Shown: positions 51,781-60,729, counted from the first letter of the stretch. The stretch is 64,000 bases of DNA from Lachnospiraceae bacterium GAM79 (GCA_020735665.1 CP085928.1:1908501-1972500), one strand, 5' to 3'. A program made the numbers and translations. The notes: generated from the sequence alone by a model not told the origin.

Positions 51781-53755
51781 ACTCATGGAAGATTTCCTTC
51801 CATGCAAGCCTGAGCTGTTTTGGCTCAACCTGATACGGCTGAACTCCCACATACTTTGGAAGCTGTTCTTCACTTACCAGGGACTTGGCAACAACTGCCG
51901 CGGCCGCTCTTCCCTGCTCGTATGGTCTCTGCGTGCTGAGTCCCTTGACGATTCCTTCCTCCATGCACCTGGCAATTCCATGATCAAGGTCCGTGGTGAA
52001 CACCGCCACATCCTCCCTGCCAAGCTCCTTGAGTGCCTTTATAACCAGAAGTGCCGGGCGATCCCAGCTCACATACATTGCCTCAATTTCAGGATTGGCA
52101 GTTATCACGTCCTGGGCTACCTGATATGCATTGGATATCTCTCCAAAACTCCTGATCGTAACTATGTCAATATCAGGATAACTGTCCTTGATTATCCTCT
52201 CAGCGGCGTTATCCCTGACTCTTGTTCCATAGAATGCCGCACCATGAATAATGAAACCTGCCTTTTTTTTCTTGTTCTCCTTGCAGTATTCCCCCAGCAT
52301 TCTTCCCGTGTTCGTTCCATTCTCCGACTCATTTACTGATACACAGGACACATAGCTGTTCTTGGACATGCCATCCGGAACATTGCTTATGAACACCAGC
52401 TTTGACACTTTGGAAAGTTCCTGAAACTTCTCTCTGGTACGGCTGTCATCCGCCGGAATAGCTATAACTGCGTCCGGCTTCTGAAGTCTTATTCCATCAA
52501 GCTGCGCATTCTGCAGTTCCGAGTCAAAGTGCGCATCCATAACCGACACCACATCTATCCCGAACTGCTCAAGCTCCTCACAGATACCCTTCTCATGAAG
52601 CTCAGCCCATGACGTACCTGTGTAATGGAATGATATGGCAACTCTGAAATGTCCTGCCTTCAGCCTCTGTTTTTCCTCCTTCGTCAGCACCACGGAATCA
52701 GGGGCAGCTGCCTTATCTCCAAATGGTCCATTATCCAGCATCTTGGTGGATTTCCTGACAACCAGTTCCACATCGGCATAGCAGTCATGGGATATGACCG
52801 CACCTGTGTTGATCTTCTCAAAAAGCATTCCAACTGCCTTGGTGCTTAACCCCTTCACATCTCTTCTGATTATGGTAAGCGGAGGATATGTAAGTTCTGA
52901 CCAGCTCTCATCACCAAACCCAACCACAGATATCTCTCCCGGACAGTCGATTCCCATATCTCTCAGTGTCTTCATGAGGTAGAGCGTTATTCTGTTGCCC
53001 CCCGCAAGAACTGCGGTCGGCCTGTATCTGCGGAGCGCCTTCTGGATGACGAGCATACAGTCATCCTCGCCATTTTCCAGTGTCACATCCACTATATTCG
53101 CATCGTTTGTATTTATATTGTATTTCTGCAGAGCACTCAGGAAACCTTTTGTTCTCTCATCCCTGGTGGTACTGTCCGTACTCTCTCTGAAAAACAAAAC
53201 ATTCTTGTGTCCACTCGCGAGCAGATAATCTGCGCCCTTAAATATAGCCTCCCTGTCTCGGAACTCAACTGAGTCTATCCCTGATCCAAGTATATTTCTC
53301 TCCACGCAGACAAATGGAACGCCTGACTGTATAAGCTTTGTGTAGTTGGTTGCCACATCACTCACCGGCGCATGTATGATACCGGCAACCTTCTTGTTGA
53401 CCAGAAGTCCGGCAAGCACCTGTGTCTCCTCCTTAAAATCATTGTCTGTTATCGCCACAAGGAACTGATATCCCTGTACACTGACAAGTTGCTCCACATA
53501 AGCTACCATATCTCTGTATATCGTACTTTCAATGTTCGGAATGACTGCAACGATCGTAGACTCTCGGCCAACCAGCAGTTTTCTCTCCTTATCTGCTATC
53601 TTATTCTGATATCCCGTCTCTACAATAATCTTCTCTATCTTATCCACAAGCTCAGGTCTTACATACCTTGTCCTGTTGATAACATGGGAAACTGTAGCTA
53701 TGGACACCCCTGCCTTATCCGCAATCTCTTTTATTGTAACCTTTGACTTGCCCAT
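51758..53755 (-). CDS. LacI-family regulator with two periplasmic-binding-type domains
   Basis: The start chosen gives MGKSKVTIKEIADKAGVSIA, a LacI helix-turn-helix, followed by VINRTRYV. The first ligand domain covers about 60-340 (VAVIPNIESTIYRDM... VVGFGDESWSELTYPPLT). After a linker, a second, different binding-type domain covers about 370-650 (FRVAISFHYTGTSWAELHEKG, PDAVIAIPADD, AAAVVAKSL). A LacI protein has about 340 residues; this has 665. The second domain could sense another sugar or give a second control input. It probably acts on the TTTACGTAAA operators downstream. Confidence 0.9.
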   Translation of the reverse strand: MGKSKVTIKEIADKAGVSIATVSHVINRTRYVRPELVDKIEKIIVETGYQNKIADKERKLLVGRESTIVAVIPNIESTIYRDMVAYVEQLVSVQGYQFLVAITDNDFKEETQVLAGLLVNKKVAGIIHAPVSDVATNYTKLIQSGVPFVCVERNILGSGIDSVEFRDREAIFKGADYLLASGHKNVLFFRESTDSTTRDERTKGFLSALQKYNINTNDANIVDVTLENGEDDCMLVIQKALRRYRPTAVLAGGNRITLYLMKTLRDMGIDCPGEISVVGFGDESWSELTYPPLTIIRRDVKGLSTKAVGMLFEKINTGAVISHDCYADVELVVRKSTKMLDNGPFGDKAAAPDSVVLTKEEKQRLKAGHFRVAISFHYTGTSWAELHEKGICEELEQFGIDVVSVMDAHFDSELQNAQLDGIRLQKPDAVIAIPADDSRTREKFQELSKVSKLVFISNVPDGMSKNSYVSCVSVNESENGTNTGRMLGEYCKENKKKKAGFIIHGAAFYGTRVRDNAAERIIKDSYPDIDIVTIRSFGEISNAYQVAQDVITANPEIEAMYVSWDRPALLVIKALKELGREDVAVFTTDLDHGIARCMEEGIVKGLSTQRPYEQGRAAAAVVAKSLVSEEQLPKYVGVQPYQVEPKQLRLAWKEIFHESMPDRLR

Positions 53756-53830
53756 ATCTCGTTCTTTCTCCTTTATCACAGATATAACTCTGGCTTCCGT
53801 ACATTGCCACTGGCAACGTCCTTTTCCGAT

Positions 53831-53860
53831 ATTATAATCTACTTTTCTATGTTTGTGCAA
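53831..53860 (-). promoter_or_regulatory. Promoter of the LacI-type gene
   Basis: TTGCAC (53855-53860), 18 nt and TATAAT (53831-53836) are read on the minus strand. Beyond it, 53870-53945 is a GC-rich stretch with repeated GGCTACTGGC and GCCGGCTC words and no ORF I can support. Confidence 0.6.
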
Positions 53861-54046
53861 CCACTGTCATCATCCAGACTGCCGGCTCTGTTGGAGGGCT
53901 ACTGGCTCTGCGATGGCTACTGGCACCATGCAGTTGCCGGCTCCACCATTACATAAAACAGCACAAATTTTTCGCAAAATGCAGAAATGCAGATAAAAAC
54001 GCCAAGTTATTTCCTGGTATTTCCCGGGTCCCGGGGGGGCAGATAC

Positions 54047-54240
54047 TTAGTTCTGCCAGTTGATGTTCTCCCCCTGCAGCAATGGATATCTGGCAAGTTC
54101 TGTGCCGTCCTGCCCATATATCTGAATTCAAACGGATAATTTCTCGGAGTCACGGTGATCTCATCGCCGTACGAGAATTCATAATCCAGCGTTCTTCCAA
54201 AATAGAAATTCTTTGTCTTATATGTCGCCGCTGTACACAT
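54047..54240 (-). pseudogene. Choloylglycine hydrolase family gene, internally deleted remnant
   Basis: Starting at ATG the frame gives MCTAATYKTKNFYFGRTLDY, the N-terminus of bile salt hydrolase/penicillin acylase-type Ntn hydrolases, with Cys2 as nucleophile. After about 40 codons, at FRYMG, similarity ends. In another frame the DNA continues GQDGTELARYPLLQGENINW and QN-stop, which resembles the C-terminal end of the same family. About 250 codons appear lost, leaving a frameshifted junction (194 nt in total). It is not functional. Confidence 0.75.
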
Positions 54241-54272
54241 ATTTTGTCTTCTTTCCAATCTCCTCAGATAAT

Positions 54273-54701
54273 TTATATCATCAGTTCAAAGCCATAACAG
54301 CTCTTTTCAAATCCATAGTGTTCGTAGAAGCCATGTGCCCCTGTCCGCGGAAGACCGGAATCAAGGGTGACAGCCTTGCACCCCCTCTGCTTTGCAAGCT
54401 TCTTTGCATGATCCAGGAGTGCCACACCATAGCCATTTCCGCGGTCCTCCTCTCTTGTTATAAGGCTTGACACATAGCATGTGAGTCCCGACATCCAGAA
54501 TGTATTGAAATAGTCTCCATGGCACATGCCCCTGCAAACGCCTTCATCCCATAATAAAAATGCAAAGCTGCGTTCGTCATTTATGACGTCCATATATACT
54601 TTGCGTATTTCTTCCCTGTCATATGTATTATATGTCCATAATTTCTCTATAAAATCAAATACAATATCAAAATCCTCTGCTGCCGCTTTTCTGATCTCCA
54701 T
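54273..54701 (-). CDS. GNAT-family N-acetyltransferase
   Basis: The 142-residue protein has the GNAT pattern: MEIRKAAAEDFDIVFDFIEK at the start, the acetyl-CoA loop EEDRGNGYGVALLDHA, and the C-terminal HGFYEHYGFEKSCYGF. The acceptor is not predictable. AAAGGAG precedes ATG. It lies between the hydrolase remnant and a possible conjugative-element gene and may itself be part of a rearranged region. Confidence 0.88.
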   Translation of the reverse strand: MEIRKAAAEDFDIVFDFIEKLWTYNTYDREEIRKVYMDVINDERSFAFLLWDEGVCRGMCHGDYFNTFWMSGLTCYVSSLITREEDRGNGYGVALLDHAKKLAKQRGCKAVTLDSGLPRTGAHGFYEHYGFEKSCYGFELMI

Positions 54702-54899
54702 AATTATATTCTCCTTTCACGCTGAGTTTCAGACCACTTAAACTGACTTTGCACCATCAACTAAATTACAACCAATGCTTACATTATAAAATATCAAAGT
54801 GATTATTAACAGACCGCCACCCATAAATTTATTATAAAATATCCCAGAAAATACTTGGGCAATACTTACATGACTTTTTGTCACATTTTCCTAATTTAT

Positions 54900-55556
54900 T
54901 TAGTATAATGTAAATGTTTCGGGCTGACTTTGGTCACATTTATGACGCACAGCATATATCAAATAATATCGGGTGCTTTGCATTTGCCGGCACCTAAAAT
55001 ATGGAGAGAATCTTGACAGTGTTTCCACATCGTCCATATTTATCTCACCATTATTTACAAAGTCAGCCGACATAACCTCCTTGCCCTTACCATCGTAAAG
55101 TACAAGTGTCTTGGTCATTTCCTTCTGCTCCTCAAGTACCTGTTCGGAAGCCATCTTCAGTAATGCTGCCACCTGATCTATGCTTTTCACTTCACAGAAT
55201 GCAGTATGCGTGATGGAACCATCTGCCCTCGTTACCTTTTTCATATCCACCGGAATATGACTTTTCTTACAGGCTTTCTCTAAAAGCTCCGCTGTTCTCT
55301 CATCATTCACATCAATATGCGTGACATCTTTGCCCTCTCTATTGAATCCCTTTAATGAGCCATGCGTTTCCTTATAATTCGACATTACCTTATCGACAAC
55401 CTTGCCGAGCAATGTCTCCTTCTGTTCCTCGCTCATACCAGGATTCTGCTGTTCAGACCGCTTGCACGCATCTACAATGGCAGTAATCAGATCTACGCTG
55501 ACAGTCACAATCGCCTTTCCTGTCTGGAACGACTCCTGCGTCAATTCATCGACCAT
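54900..55556 (-). CDS. DUF3801/PcfB-like protein, possibly from a conjugative element, with aberrant C-terminus
   Basis: The 218-residue protein has an N-terminal helix region (SVDLITAIVDACKRSEQ), a basic GSLKGFNREGK segment, and a CEVKSIDQVAALLKMASEQV helix. This layout recalls PcfB/DUF3801 proteins of integrative conjugative elements, but the match is from memory of the pattern. The last 35 residues (after LSRFSPYF) are Cys/Arg/Tyr-rich and unlike the rest, suggesting a frameshift or truncation. AGGAGG lies 8 nt before ATG. Confidence 0.5.
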   Translation of the reverse strand: MVDELTQESFQTGKAIVTVSVDLITAIVDACKRSEQQNPGMSEEQKETLLGKVVDKVMSNYKETHGSLKGFNREGKDVTHIDVNDERTAELLEKACKKSHIPVDMKKVTRADGSITHTAFCEVKSIDQVAALLKMASEQVLEEQKEMTKTLVLYDGKGKEVMSADFVNNGEINMDDVETLSRFSPYFRCRQMQSTRYYLIYAVRHKCDQSQPETFTLY

Positions 55557-55639
55557 TGTTCTGTCCTCCTGTTATATATTTTCCTGCTGCTTCTGTCTGT
55601 GGGTGCTCTCACCCATAAGATACACATTTTACTGCACAT
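55541..55639 (-). CDS. Possible 32-codon upstream micro-ORF
   Basis: AAGGAGG lies 8 nt before ATG. The 32 codons (MCSKMCILWVRAPTDRSSRK...) end at a TGA overlapping the start of the PcfB-like gene, which would allow translational coupling. The peptide is basic with two Cys near the N-terminus. It may be an artefact of purine-rich sequence. Confidence 0.25.
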   Translation of the reverse strand: MCSKMCILWVRAPTDRSSRKIYNRRTEQWSMN

Positions 55640-55731
55640 CTCGTGTTCCTCCTTGATTTCCTCTATCTGAACTTCTGGACAAAATGTCCTAAAGTTACAT
55701 TCATATCCATTGCCCAACGGGCACAAAAAAA

Positions 55732-55762
55732 GAGCATCTATGTTTCAATCACATAAATGCTC
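55732..55762 (-). terminator. Terminator before the PcfB-like gene
   Basis: GAGCAT and ATGCTC, with TATGT/ACATA inside, form a hairpin followed by a run of seven T on the minus strand. It shields the mobile-element-like gene from the stress operon upstream. The gap from 55763 to 55910 is AT-rich with no gene. Confidence 0.8.
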
Positions 55763-55910
55763 TAACGCTGTTGTTTATAATAATATGTAATATCGGTTGA
55801 AACTGCATTACTACTAGCTAGTATACCATAAACATACTGTTTTAGTAAGAAATGTCCTATTTCATCCATGTATGCATATTGTCAAGTGTATGTGTCATAT
55901 TTTATATTCA

Positions 55911-55948
55911 AAATAAAAAAAGCTGCTACTCTCTAAAAAATAACAGCC
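55911..55948 (-). terminator. Likely terminator of the perR-rubrerythrin-ldh-desulfoferrodoxin operon
   Basis: GGCTGTTA pairs TAGCAGC on the minus strand, followed by TTTTTTTATTT. It lies about 160 nt past the desulfoferrodoxin stop; nothing else stands between. Confidence 0.65.
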
Positions 55949-56106
55949 TTTCTTACTATATCAGCCTTTTGGAATTTGACCATCGACATACAGAATGTGA
56001 TTAACTAACCGCTATGTGAGATATTTTAAAGTTCCCATAATCTGTTCATCTTGATCTTCTACCTCATCATTGTGTTGTTCTGTAACCTTAATATGTATAA
56101 ATGCTT

Positions 56107-56481
56107 TTAGCATTTCCATAATCCATGCAGGTTACAATATGCATATACTTCTTCTACCTGTTCACCATCGCAAAGACAAAAATCTGCTGCCGGCTCCTGC
56201 CCTGGATTTAACTGTTTTCTATATATTCCCTGGTTTGTATTTAATGTAATCCACTCAATGAAATGCTCTTCAAGCATTGGATGTTTTGTCTCTCCGACCA
56301 CGACATGAACATGACTGCCTTCTATCGTATATACAGGTACATGCTTCTCGACAGCAGCATCTGTCACTCCGGCTTTTAATTCCTGCATAGGTTCTCCGCA
56401 ACAAATTACAGGTACACCCTTATCCTTTACCTTTTCAACAATGTTTCCACAATGCTTACAAATATAATACCTTACTTCCAT
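56107..56481 (-). CDS. Desulfoferrodoxin (superoxide reductase)
   Basis: The 124-residue protein has a desulforedoxin-type N-terminal iron site (CKHCG, then CCGEPM) and the superoxide reductase centre with the His ligands in KHVPVY, GSHVHVVVG and KHPM, and CNLHGLW with Cys and His. It reduces superoxide to peroxide in anaerobes. ATG was chosen because AAGGAG lies 8 nt upstream. It ends an operon with lactate dehydrogenase, the rubrerythrin fusion and PerR. Confidence 0.95.
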   Translation of the reverse strand: MEVRYYICKHCGNIVEKVKDKGVPVICCGEPMQELKAGVTDAAVEKHVPVYTIEGSHVHVVVGETKHPMLEEHFIEWITLNTNQGIYRKQLNPGQEPAADFCLCDGEQVEEVYAYCNLHGLWKC

Positions 56482-56508
56482 GACTTTTTCTCCTTCCATG
56501 TGTAAAAT

Positions 56509-57453
56509 TTATAATTCAATTGTCTCCATAATCTTTTTCAATGAATCTGCAGATTCCTTAAGCTTTAACGCTTCCTCGCCACTTAAATTAATAGGTATAT
56601 CAGACTCAATACCATCTGCACCTACAATAGCTGGCATACTTAACGATACTCCGTCAATGTCATATACTCCATGAATCATGTGTGATACAGGAAGTATTGA
56701 TTTTTCATCTCTCATAATCACTTCGCAGATTCTTTTTACAGACATTGCAATTCCATAATATGTAGCGTGCTTTTTGTTTATAATCTCATAAGCACTGTTC
56801 TTGACTTCTGTAGCTATTTCTGCCGTGTTTTCCTTGTGCTTGTAATGTCCACGCATTTCACACATTTCACTTAATGGAACACCAGATACATTGGCTGATG
56901 ACCATGCTACAACTTCGCTGTCTCCATGCTCACCTATTATAAATGCATGAACACTCCTGCTGTCCACAGATAAATGCTCACCAAGCTTATATCTTAATCT
57001 GGCACTATCTAACACAGTACCCGATCCAATAACCCTGTTTTCTGGAAGTCCTGATAACTTTATGGCTACCTGAGTCAGGATATCTACCGGATTCGCAACT
57101 ACAAGCATGATACCTGCAAAATTTCTCTTTGCTATTTCAGGAATGATTGACTTAAATATTGCTACATTTTTATTTACGAGATCAAGCCTTGTCTCTCCCG
57201 GTTTCTGTCCCGCTCCGGCAGATATGACAACAATTGCAGCATCAGCCACATCATCATAATCTCCGGCATATATTTTCATCGGACTCGCAAATGGAATACC
57301 ATGACTGATATCCATCGCTTCTCCTTCTGCCTTGTTCTTATCTGCATCGATAAGGACAATCTCTGTAAACAAGCCACTCTGCATCAGAGCAAATACCGAT
57401 GCAGAACCAACAAAGCCACAGCCTATCATTACTGCTTTTTTTGAATTAATCAC
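56509..57453 (-). CDS. ldh: L-lactate dehydrogenase
   Basis: The 314-residue NAD-dependent enzyme has the Rossmann GCGFVGSASVFAL, the substrate loop GAGQKPGETRLDLV (Gln instead of Arg favours lactate over malate), and the catalytic GEHGDSE with His. GTG start is preceded by AAGAAGAA. It converts pyruvate to lactate in the cytoplasm. Its place between rubrerythrin and superoxide reductase genes under a PerR-type promoter is unusual and suggests lactate formation is part of the oxygen response. Confidence 0.9.
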   Translation of the reverse strand: MINSKKAVMIGCGFVGSASVFALMQSGLFTEIVLIDADKNKAEGEAMDISHGIPFASPMKIYAGDYDDVADAAIVVISAGAGQKPGETRLDLVNKNVAIFKSIIPEIAKRNFAGIMLVVANPVDILTQVAIKLSGLPENRVIGSGTVLDSARLRYKLGEHLSVDSRSVHAFIIGEHGDSEVVAWSSANVSGVPLSEMCEMRGHYKHKENTAEIATEVKNSAYEIINKKHATYYGIAMSVKRICEVIMRDEKSILPVSHMIHGVYDIDGVSLSMPAIVGADGIESDIPINLSGEEALKLKESADSLKKIMETIEL

Positions 57454-57480
57454 TTTCTTCTTCGTAATAATCTCATCTCC

Positions 57481-58662
57481 TTAATAATTCTCTTCATGTA
57501 CTTCAAAATAGCTCTGTGGATGATTACATACCGGACATACTTCAGGTGCCTTAGTTCCTACCACAATATGTCCGCAGTTACGGCATTCCCATACCTTAAC
57601 TTCGCTCTTTTCAAATACTTGTGCAGTTTCAATATTCTTAAGAAGTGCACGATATCTTTCCTCATGGTGCTTCTCAATCTCACCTACTGCCCTGAATTTT
57701 GCTGCAAGCTCAGGGAATCCTTCTTCCTCAGCTGTTTTAGCAAAGCCATTATACATATCTGTCCACTCATAATTTTCGCCTTCTGCCGCTGCCGCCAGGT
57801 TTTCCTTTGTATCACCAATTCCTGCTAATTCCTTGAACCACATCTTTGCATGTTCTTTCTCATTATCTGCAGTCTTTAAAAACAATGCTGACATCTGCTC
57901 GTAACCTTCCTTTTTCGCTACAGATGCAAAATAGGTATACTTATTTCTTGCCTGTGATTCCCCTGCAAATGCCTCCTGTAAATTCTTCTCTGTCTGTGTT
58001 CCTGCATATTTGTTTTCTGCCATCTCTTTTACCTCCGTTTTCTTTACTACTTTTTCAAAATCTGATGCCGGGTGCTTGCACAAAGGACATATAAAGTCAT
58101 CCGGTAATTCCTCGCCTACATATTCATATCCGCAAATTCTGCAACGCCATATTGTCTGACCATCCTCTGTTTTTCCAACCTCCTGTGGCTTAGGCTTAAT
58201 ATTATTCTGATAATAATCATATGTTACTGAAGGAACATTGCTTAAAACTTCCATATCGGTTATCTCACCAATAAACATCGTATGTGAACCCAAGTCCTCT
58301 GTTTTAGTAACTGTCACAGAAATGTATGCATTTGTACCTTCTGTAATATAATAAATACCATTCGTGCCTCTGGCACACTGCTCAAATGTTTCAAACTTAT
58401 TGGTATCTCTTCCTGATTGGAAGCCAAAATGTTTGAACAATTCAAATTGTGCCTTCTGACTTAAGACTGATACAGTAAATTTTCCGGTTCTTTGAATCAT
58501 ATCATGCGTATAATTTGACTTATTTACACAGATACTTAGCTGGTTTGGTTCCGAAGCTGCCTGAATGGCTGTATTAATGATGCATCCGTTATCTTTTTCT
58601 GCTTCTTTAGCGGTCAATATAAACAGTCCATAACTCAACTTATACATTGCTTTCCTATCCAT
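57481..58662 (-). CDS. Flavin reductase-rubredoxin-rubrerythrin fusion
   Basis: Three modules share one 393-residue chain. Residues 1-160 are a flavin-reductase-like FMN domain. A rubredoxin follows at 172-203 (Cys174, 177, 192, 195). A rubrerythrin di-iron four-helix domain lies at 215-345 ([33 protein letters not shown]), with its own C-terminal rubredoxin-type iron site (Cys360, 363, 376, 379). The first two modules equal the high-molecular-weight rubredoxin Hrb. The fusion could pass electrons from NAD(P)H through FMN and rubredoxin to the peroxide-reducing centre. It overlaps the perR gene by 8 nt. Confidence 0.95.
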   Translation of the reverse strand: MDRKAMYKLSYGLFILTAKEAEKDNGCIINTAIQAASEPNQLSICVNKSNYTHDMIQRTGKFTVSVLSQKAQFELFKHFGFQSGRDTNKFETFEQCARGTNGIYYITEGTNAYISVTVTKTEDLGSHTMFIGEITDMEVLSNVPSVTYDYYQNNIKPKPQEVGKTEDGQTIWRCRICGYEYVGEELPDDFICPLCKHPASDFEKVVKKTEVKEMAENKYAGTQTEKNLQEAFAGESQARNKYTYFASVAKKEGYEQMSALFLKTADNEKEHAKMWFKELAGIGDTKENLAAAAEGENYEWTDMYNGFAKTAEEEGFPELAAKFRAVGEIEKHHEERYRALLKNIETAQVFEKSEVKVWECRNCGHIVVGTKAPEVCPVCNHPQSYFEVHEENY

Positions 58663-59062
58663 GCTGTTCCTCCTTTACCTTCTCCCTGCATTTCGGGCAA
58701 ATGCCTTTAAATGAAATATCGTAATCCACAAATTCAATTCCATGAGTGTTATGAATTCTTTCCAGCAAATCCGGTATTTGATCCATATCCACATCAAAAA
58801 TTTCACCGCACTTTATACATCTTACATGGTAATGATTTTTCAATGTAAAATCAAATCGGTTCGGTCCATTCAGAACTTCAACCTTTCTTAATGCACCTTC
58901 CTCTACCAATATATCAAGATTTCTATATACAGTTCCTTTTCCAATTGATGGATATGCTTCTTTTATAAATTCATACACTTCATTTGCCGTAACGTGTCTT
59001 CTCATTTCGTATACGGTATTTCTTACGAGATCTTTTTGAATGGTATTTCTCCTTCTTGTCAT
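58655..59062 (-). CDS. perR: Fur-family regulator, probably PerR
   Basis: The 135-residue protein has a winged helix ([20 protein letters not shown]), a regulatory site with HYHVRC, and two structural CxxC pairs (CIKCG, CPKCR). PerR senses peroxide through iron-bound histidines and represses peroxide defence genes. PerR rather than Fur or Zur is inferred from the operon content (rubrerythrin, superoxide reductase). The ATG follows AAGGAG closely. Two operator-like palindromes flank its promoter, so it is autoregulated. Confidence 0.9.
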   Translation of the reverse strand: MTRRRNTIQKDLVRNTVYEMRRHVTANEVYEFIKEAYPSIGKGTVYRNLDILVEEGALRKVEVLNGPNRFDFTLKNHYHVRCIKCGEIFDVDMDQIPDLLERIHNTHGIEFVDYDISFKGICPKCREKVKEEQHG

Positions 59063-59080
59063 TCATTCTCCTTATTGGGA

Positions 59081-59152
59081 ATAATTCTTAATAAGGATTA
59101 TATGCCACTATCATCCTGTTGTCAATAAAAATAGTAATAATTCTCATTATTA
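59081..59152 (-). promoter_or_regulatory. PerR-type operators around the perR operon promoter
   Basis: TTGACA (59120-59125), 17 nt and TATAAT (59097-59102) are read on the minus strand. A 21-bp palindrome with ends ATAAT/ATTAT (59081-59101) overlaps the -10 and start. A second palindrome, TAATAAT-N4-ATTATTA (59135-59152), lies upstream of the -35. Both resemble PerR/Fur boxes. Confidence 0.82.
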
Positions 59153-59189
59153 TAAAAGCTGCCAAACTGAACATCTTTTACCTGAATAA

Positions 59190-59939
59190 CTATTTTATTT
59201 TGCGTTCAAATACATATTCTGAATCTGAAGATAAATCAGACCTAAACGAGTATCCGAGTCTGTCAAATTTCTGAATCTCCACCAGATTTTCAATATTATT
59301 TTCCGCTATGAATCTGACCATTTCACCACGAGCCATCTTGGCATAGGTACCTTTTGTTACCAATTTATCTCCGGATAACTCACAAAATACAATCGTAATA
59401 TATCTGTCCTGTGGTGTCAGATACTTTTCTATACATTTTGAGTATTCTTTTGATGCAAGATTAATGATAATCCTACTGTCATCGATTACTGAGCGGTATA
59501 ACAATTCCCCCCAGTACTCATACAGATTTTTTGCATCTCCAATTCCAACCTTTGCCTGCATTTCAAGACGATAAGGAGTCACACCATCCATTGGTTTTAA
59601 AATGCCATAAAACGCAGACAAGATTCTTAAATGATTTTGCAAATACTCAAACTGCTGGATTTCAAACACAGATGGTGCCATATATTGAAATGCAATCCCT
59701 TCATATGCTAAAACAGCCGGAGTAAGCCCGTTATAAAGATTCATATTTTCCAATCTGTTAAAGTTCTGCTCTGCAATCTTGTCATTACATTTCCAGATAG
59801 CTTTCAGTTCTTCTTTTGATTTGCTTTTCATCCAGTTTAATACTTCTGCTGTCTTATCAATATAGACAGGCAGTCCAACCGGTGCTAAGTTATCGGTATC
59901 TACTATCATCTTTTTTGCAGGTGATAAAATAATCTTCAT
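59190..59939 (-). CDS. yaaA: Peroxide stress protein YaaA
   Basis: The 249-residue protein starts MKIILSPAKKM, the hallmark of YaaA (DUF328), and contains NGLTPAVLAYEGIAFQYM and ILSAFYGILKPMDGV. YaaA limits free iron and oxidative DNA damage in Escherichia coli and binds DNA. Its ATG overlaps the Bcp stop by one base, so the two are co-translated. The pairing with a peroxiredoxin supports the stress role. Confidence 0.95.
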   Translation of the reverse strand: MKIILSPAKKMIVDTDNLAPVGLPVYIDKTAEVLNWMKSKSKEELKAIWKCNDKIAEQNFNRLENMNLYNGLTPAVLAYEGIAFQYMAPSVFEIQQFEYLQNHLRILSAFYGILKPMDGVTPYRLEMQAKVGIGDAKNLYEYWGELLYRSVIDDSRIIINLASKEYSKCIEKYLTPQDRYITIVFCELSGDKLVTKGTYAKMARGEMVRFIAENNIENLVEIQKFDRLGYSFRSDLSSDSEYVFERKIK

Positions 59940-60394
59940 TATGCCAATTCCTTAAGCATATTTTCAGGATCATCTGCCGCCTTGACTTTATCATTTGCCT
60001 TTATAATGATTCCCTGCTCATCAATAAGATAAGTAGTTCTTACTACACCCATAGATACTTTTCCATAATTTTTCTTTTCTTTCCAGACATCATATGCTTC
60101 AATAACTTTACGATCCGGGTCTGCTAATAGCGTAAATGCCAGTCCGTATTTTTCTTCAAATCTCTTGTGAGACGCTACAGAGTCCTTGCTCACTCCGAGA
60201 ATAACAGCTCCCTTCTCATTAAACTGTGGATAACGCTCAGAAAAGCCACATGCCTGCTTCGTACATCCTGGTGTATTATCCTTTGGATAAAAATATAGGA
60301 TCACTTTTTTTCCTGCATAATCGCTTAATTTATGCATTTCTCCATTCTGATCCGGCAATTCAAAGTCCGGTGCTTTTTTTCCTACTTCTAACAT
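59939..60394 (-). CDS. bcp: Thioredoxin-dependent peroxiredoxin (Bcp/PrxQ)
   Basis: The 151-residue protein has the Bcp active site DNTPGCTKQACGFSE with the peroxidatic and resolving Cys five residues apart, and the N-terminal APDFELPDQNGEMHKLSDY. It reduces hydroperoxides in the cytoplasm. GGAGG precedes ATG. A small membrane protein gene precedes it by 3 nt and yaaA follows with overlap. Confidence 0.95.
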   Translation of the reverse strand: MLEVGKKAPDFELPDQNGEMHKLSDYAGKKVILYFYPKDNTPGCTKQACGFSERYPQFNEKGAVILGVSKDSVASHKRFEEKYGLAFTLLADPDRKVIEAYDVWKEKKNYGKVSMGVVRTTYLIDEQGIIIKANDKVKAADDPENMLKELA

Positions 60395-60397
60395 ATT

Positions 60398-60607
60398 TTA
60401 TTCCTCCACTTCTTTCATTCCCATCTGTTTTCTTGTCCTCTTATTGCCAGAAATCATTTTATGACCAGAATAGACTGCCATAATCAAGCATATCAGAGAG
60501 CCAAATGCAAAGTATTTGTGTGCTGCTTTTAACCCTTTATATCCTGTATAAAAAGTTCCAACCATTGTAACTATTGCTCCGATTGACCAATATTTATGTG
60601 CTTTCAT
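60398..60607 (-). CDS. Small two-helix membrane protein
   Basis: The 69 residues start MKAHKYWSIGAIVTMVGTFY. Two TM helices (about 8-25 and 32-49) contain paired similar motifs, HKYWSIGA and HKYFAFGS, suggesting an internal duplication. A basic tail follows. GGAGG precedes ATG, and bcp begins 3 nt after the stop. The function is unknown; the operon suggests a link to redox stress. Confidence 0.75.
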   Translation of the reverse strand: MKAHKYWSIGAIVTMVGTFYTGYKGLKAAHKYFAFGSLICLIMAVYSGHKMISGNKRTRKQMGMKEVEE

Positions 60608-60729
60608 TTTATACCTCCAAATTGATTAAGCTGTTTCCAAAATAAATATCTCTGGATCATTAACAATATTGTACATTCCATCCATTACTTTCGACAAGTA
60701 GTGAAAGAAAAATAATCATTCCAAATACA

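Noticed and set aside
55541-55726. 61-residue ORF starting at TTG and containing CPLGNGYECNF
   Set aside because: It begins inside a terminator T-tract without a ribosome binding site; only its distal 32 codons have a plausible start.
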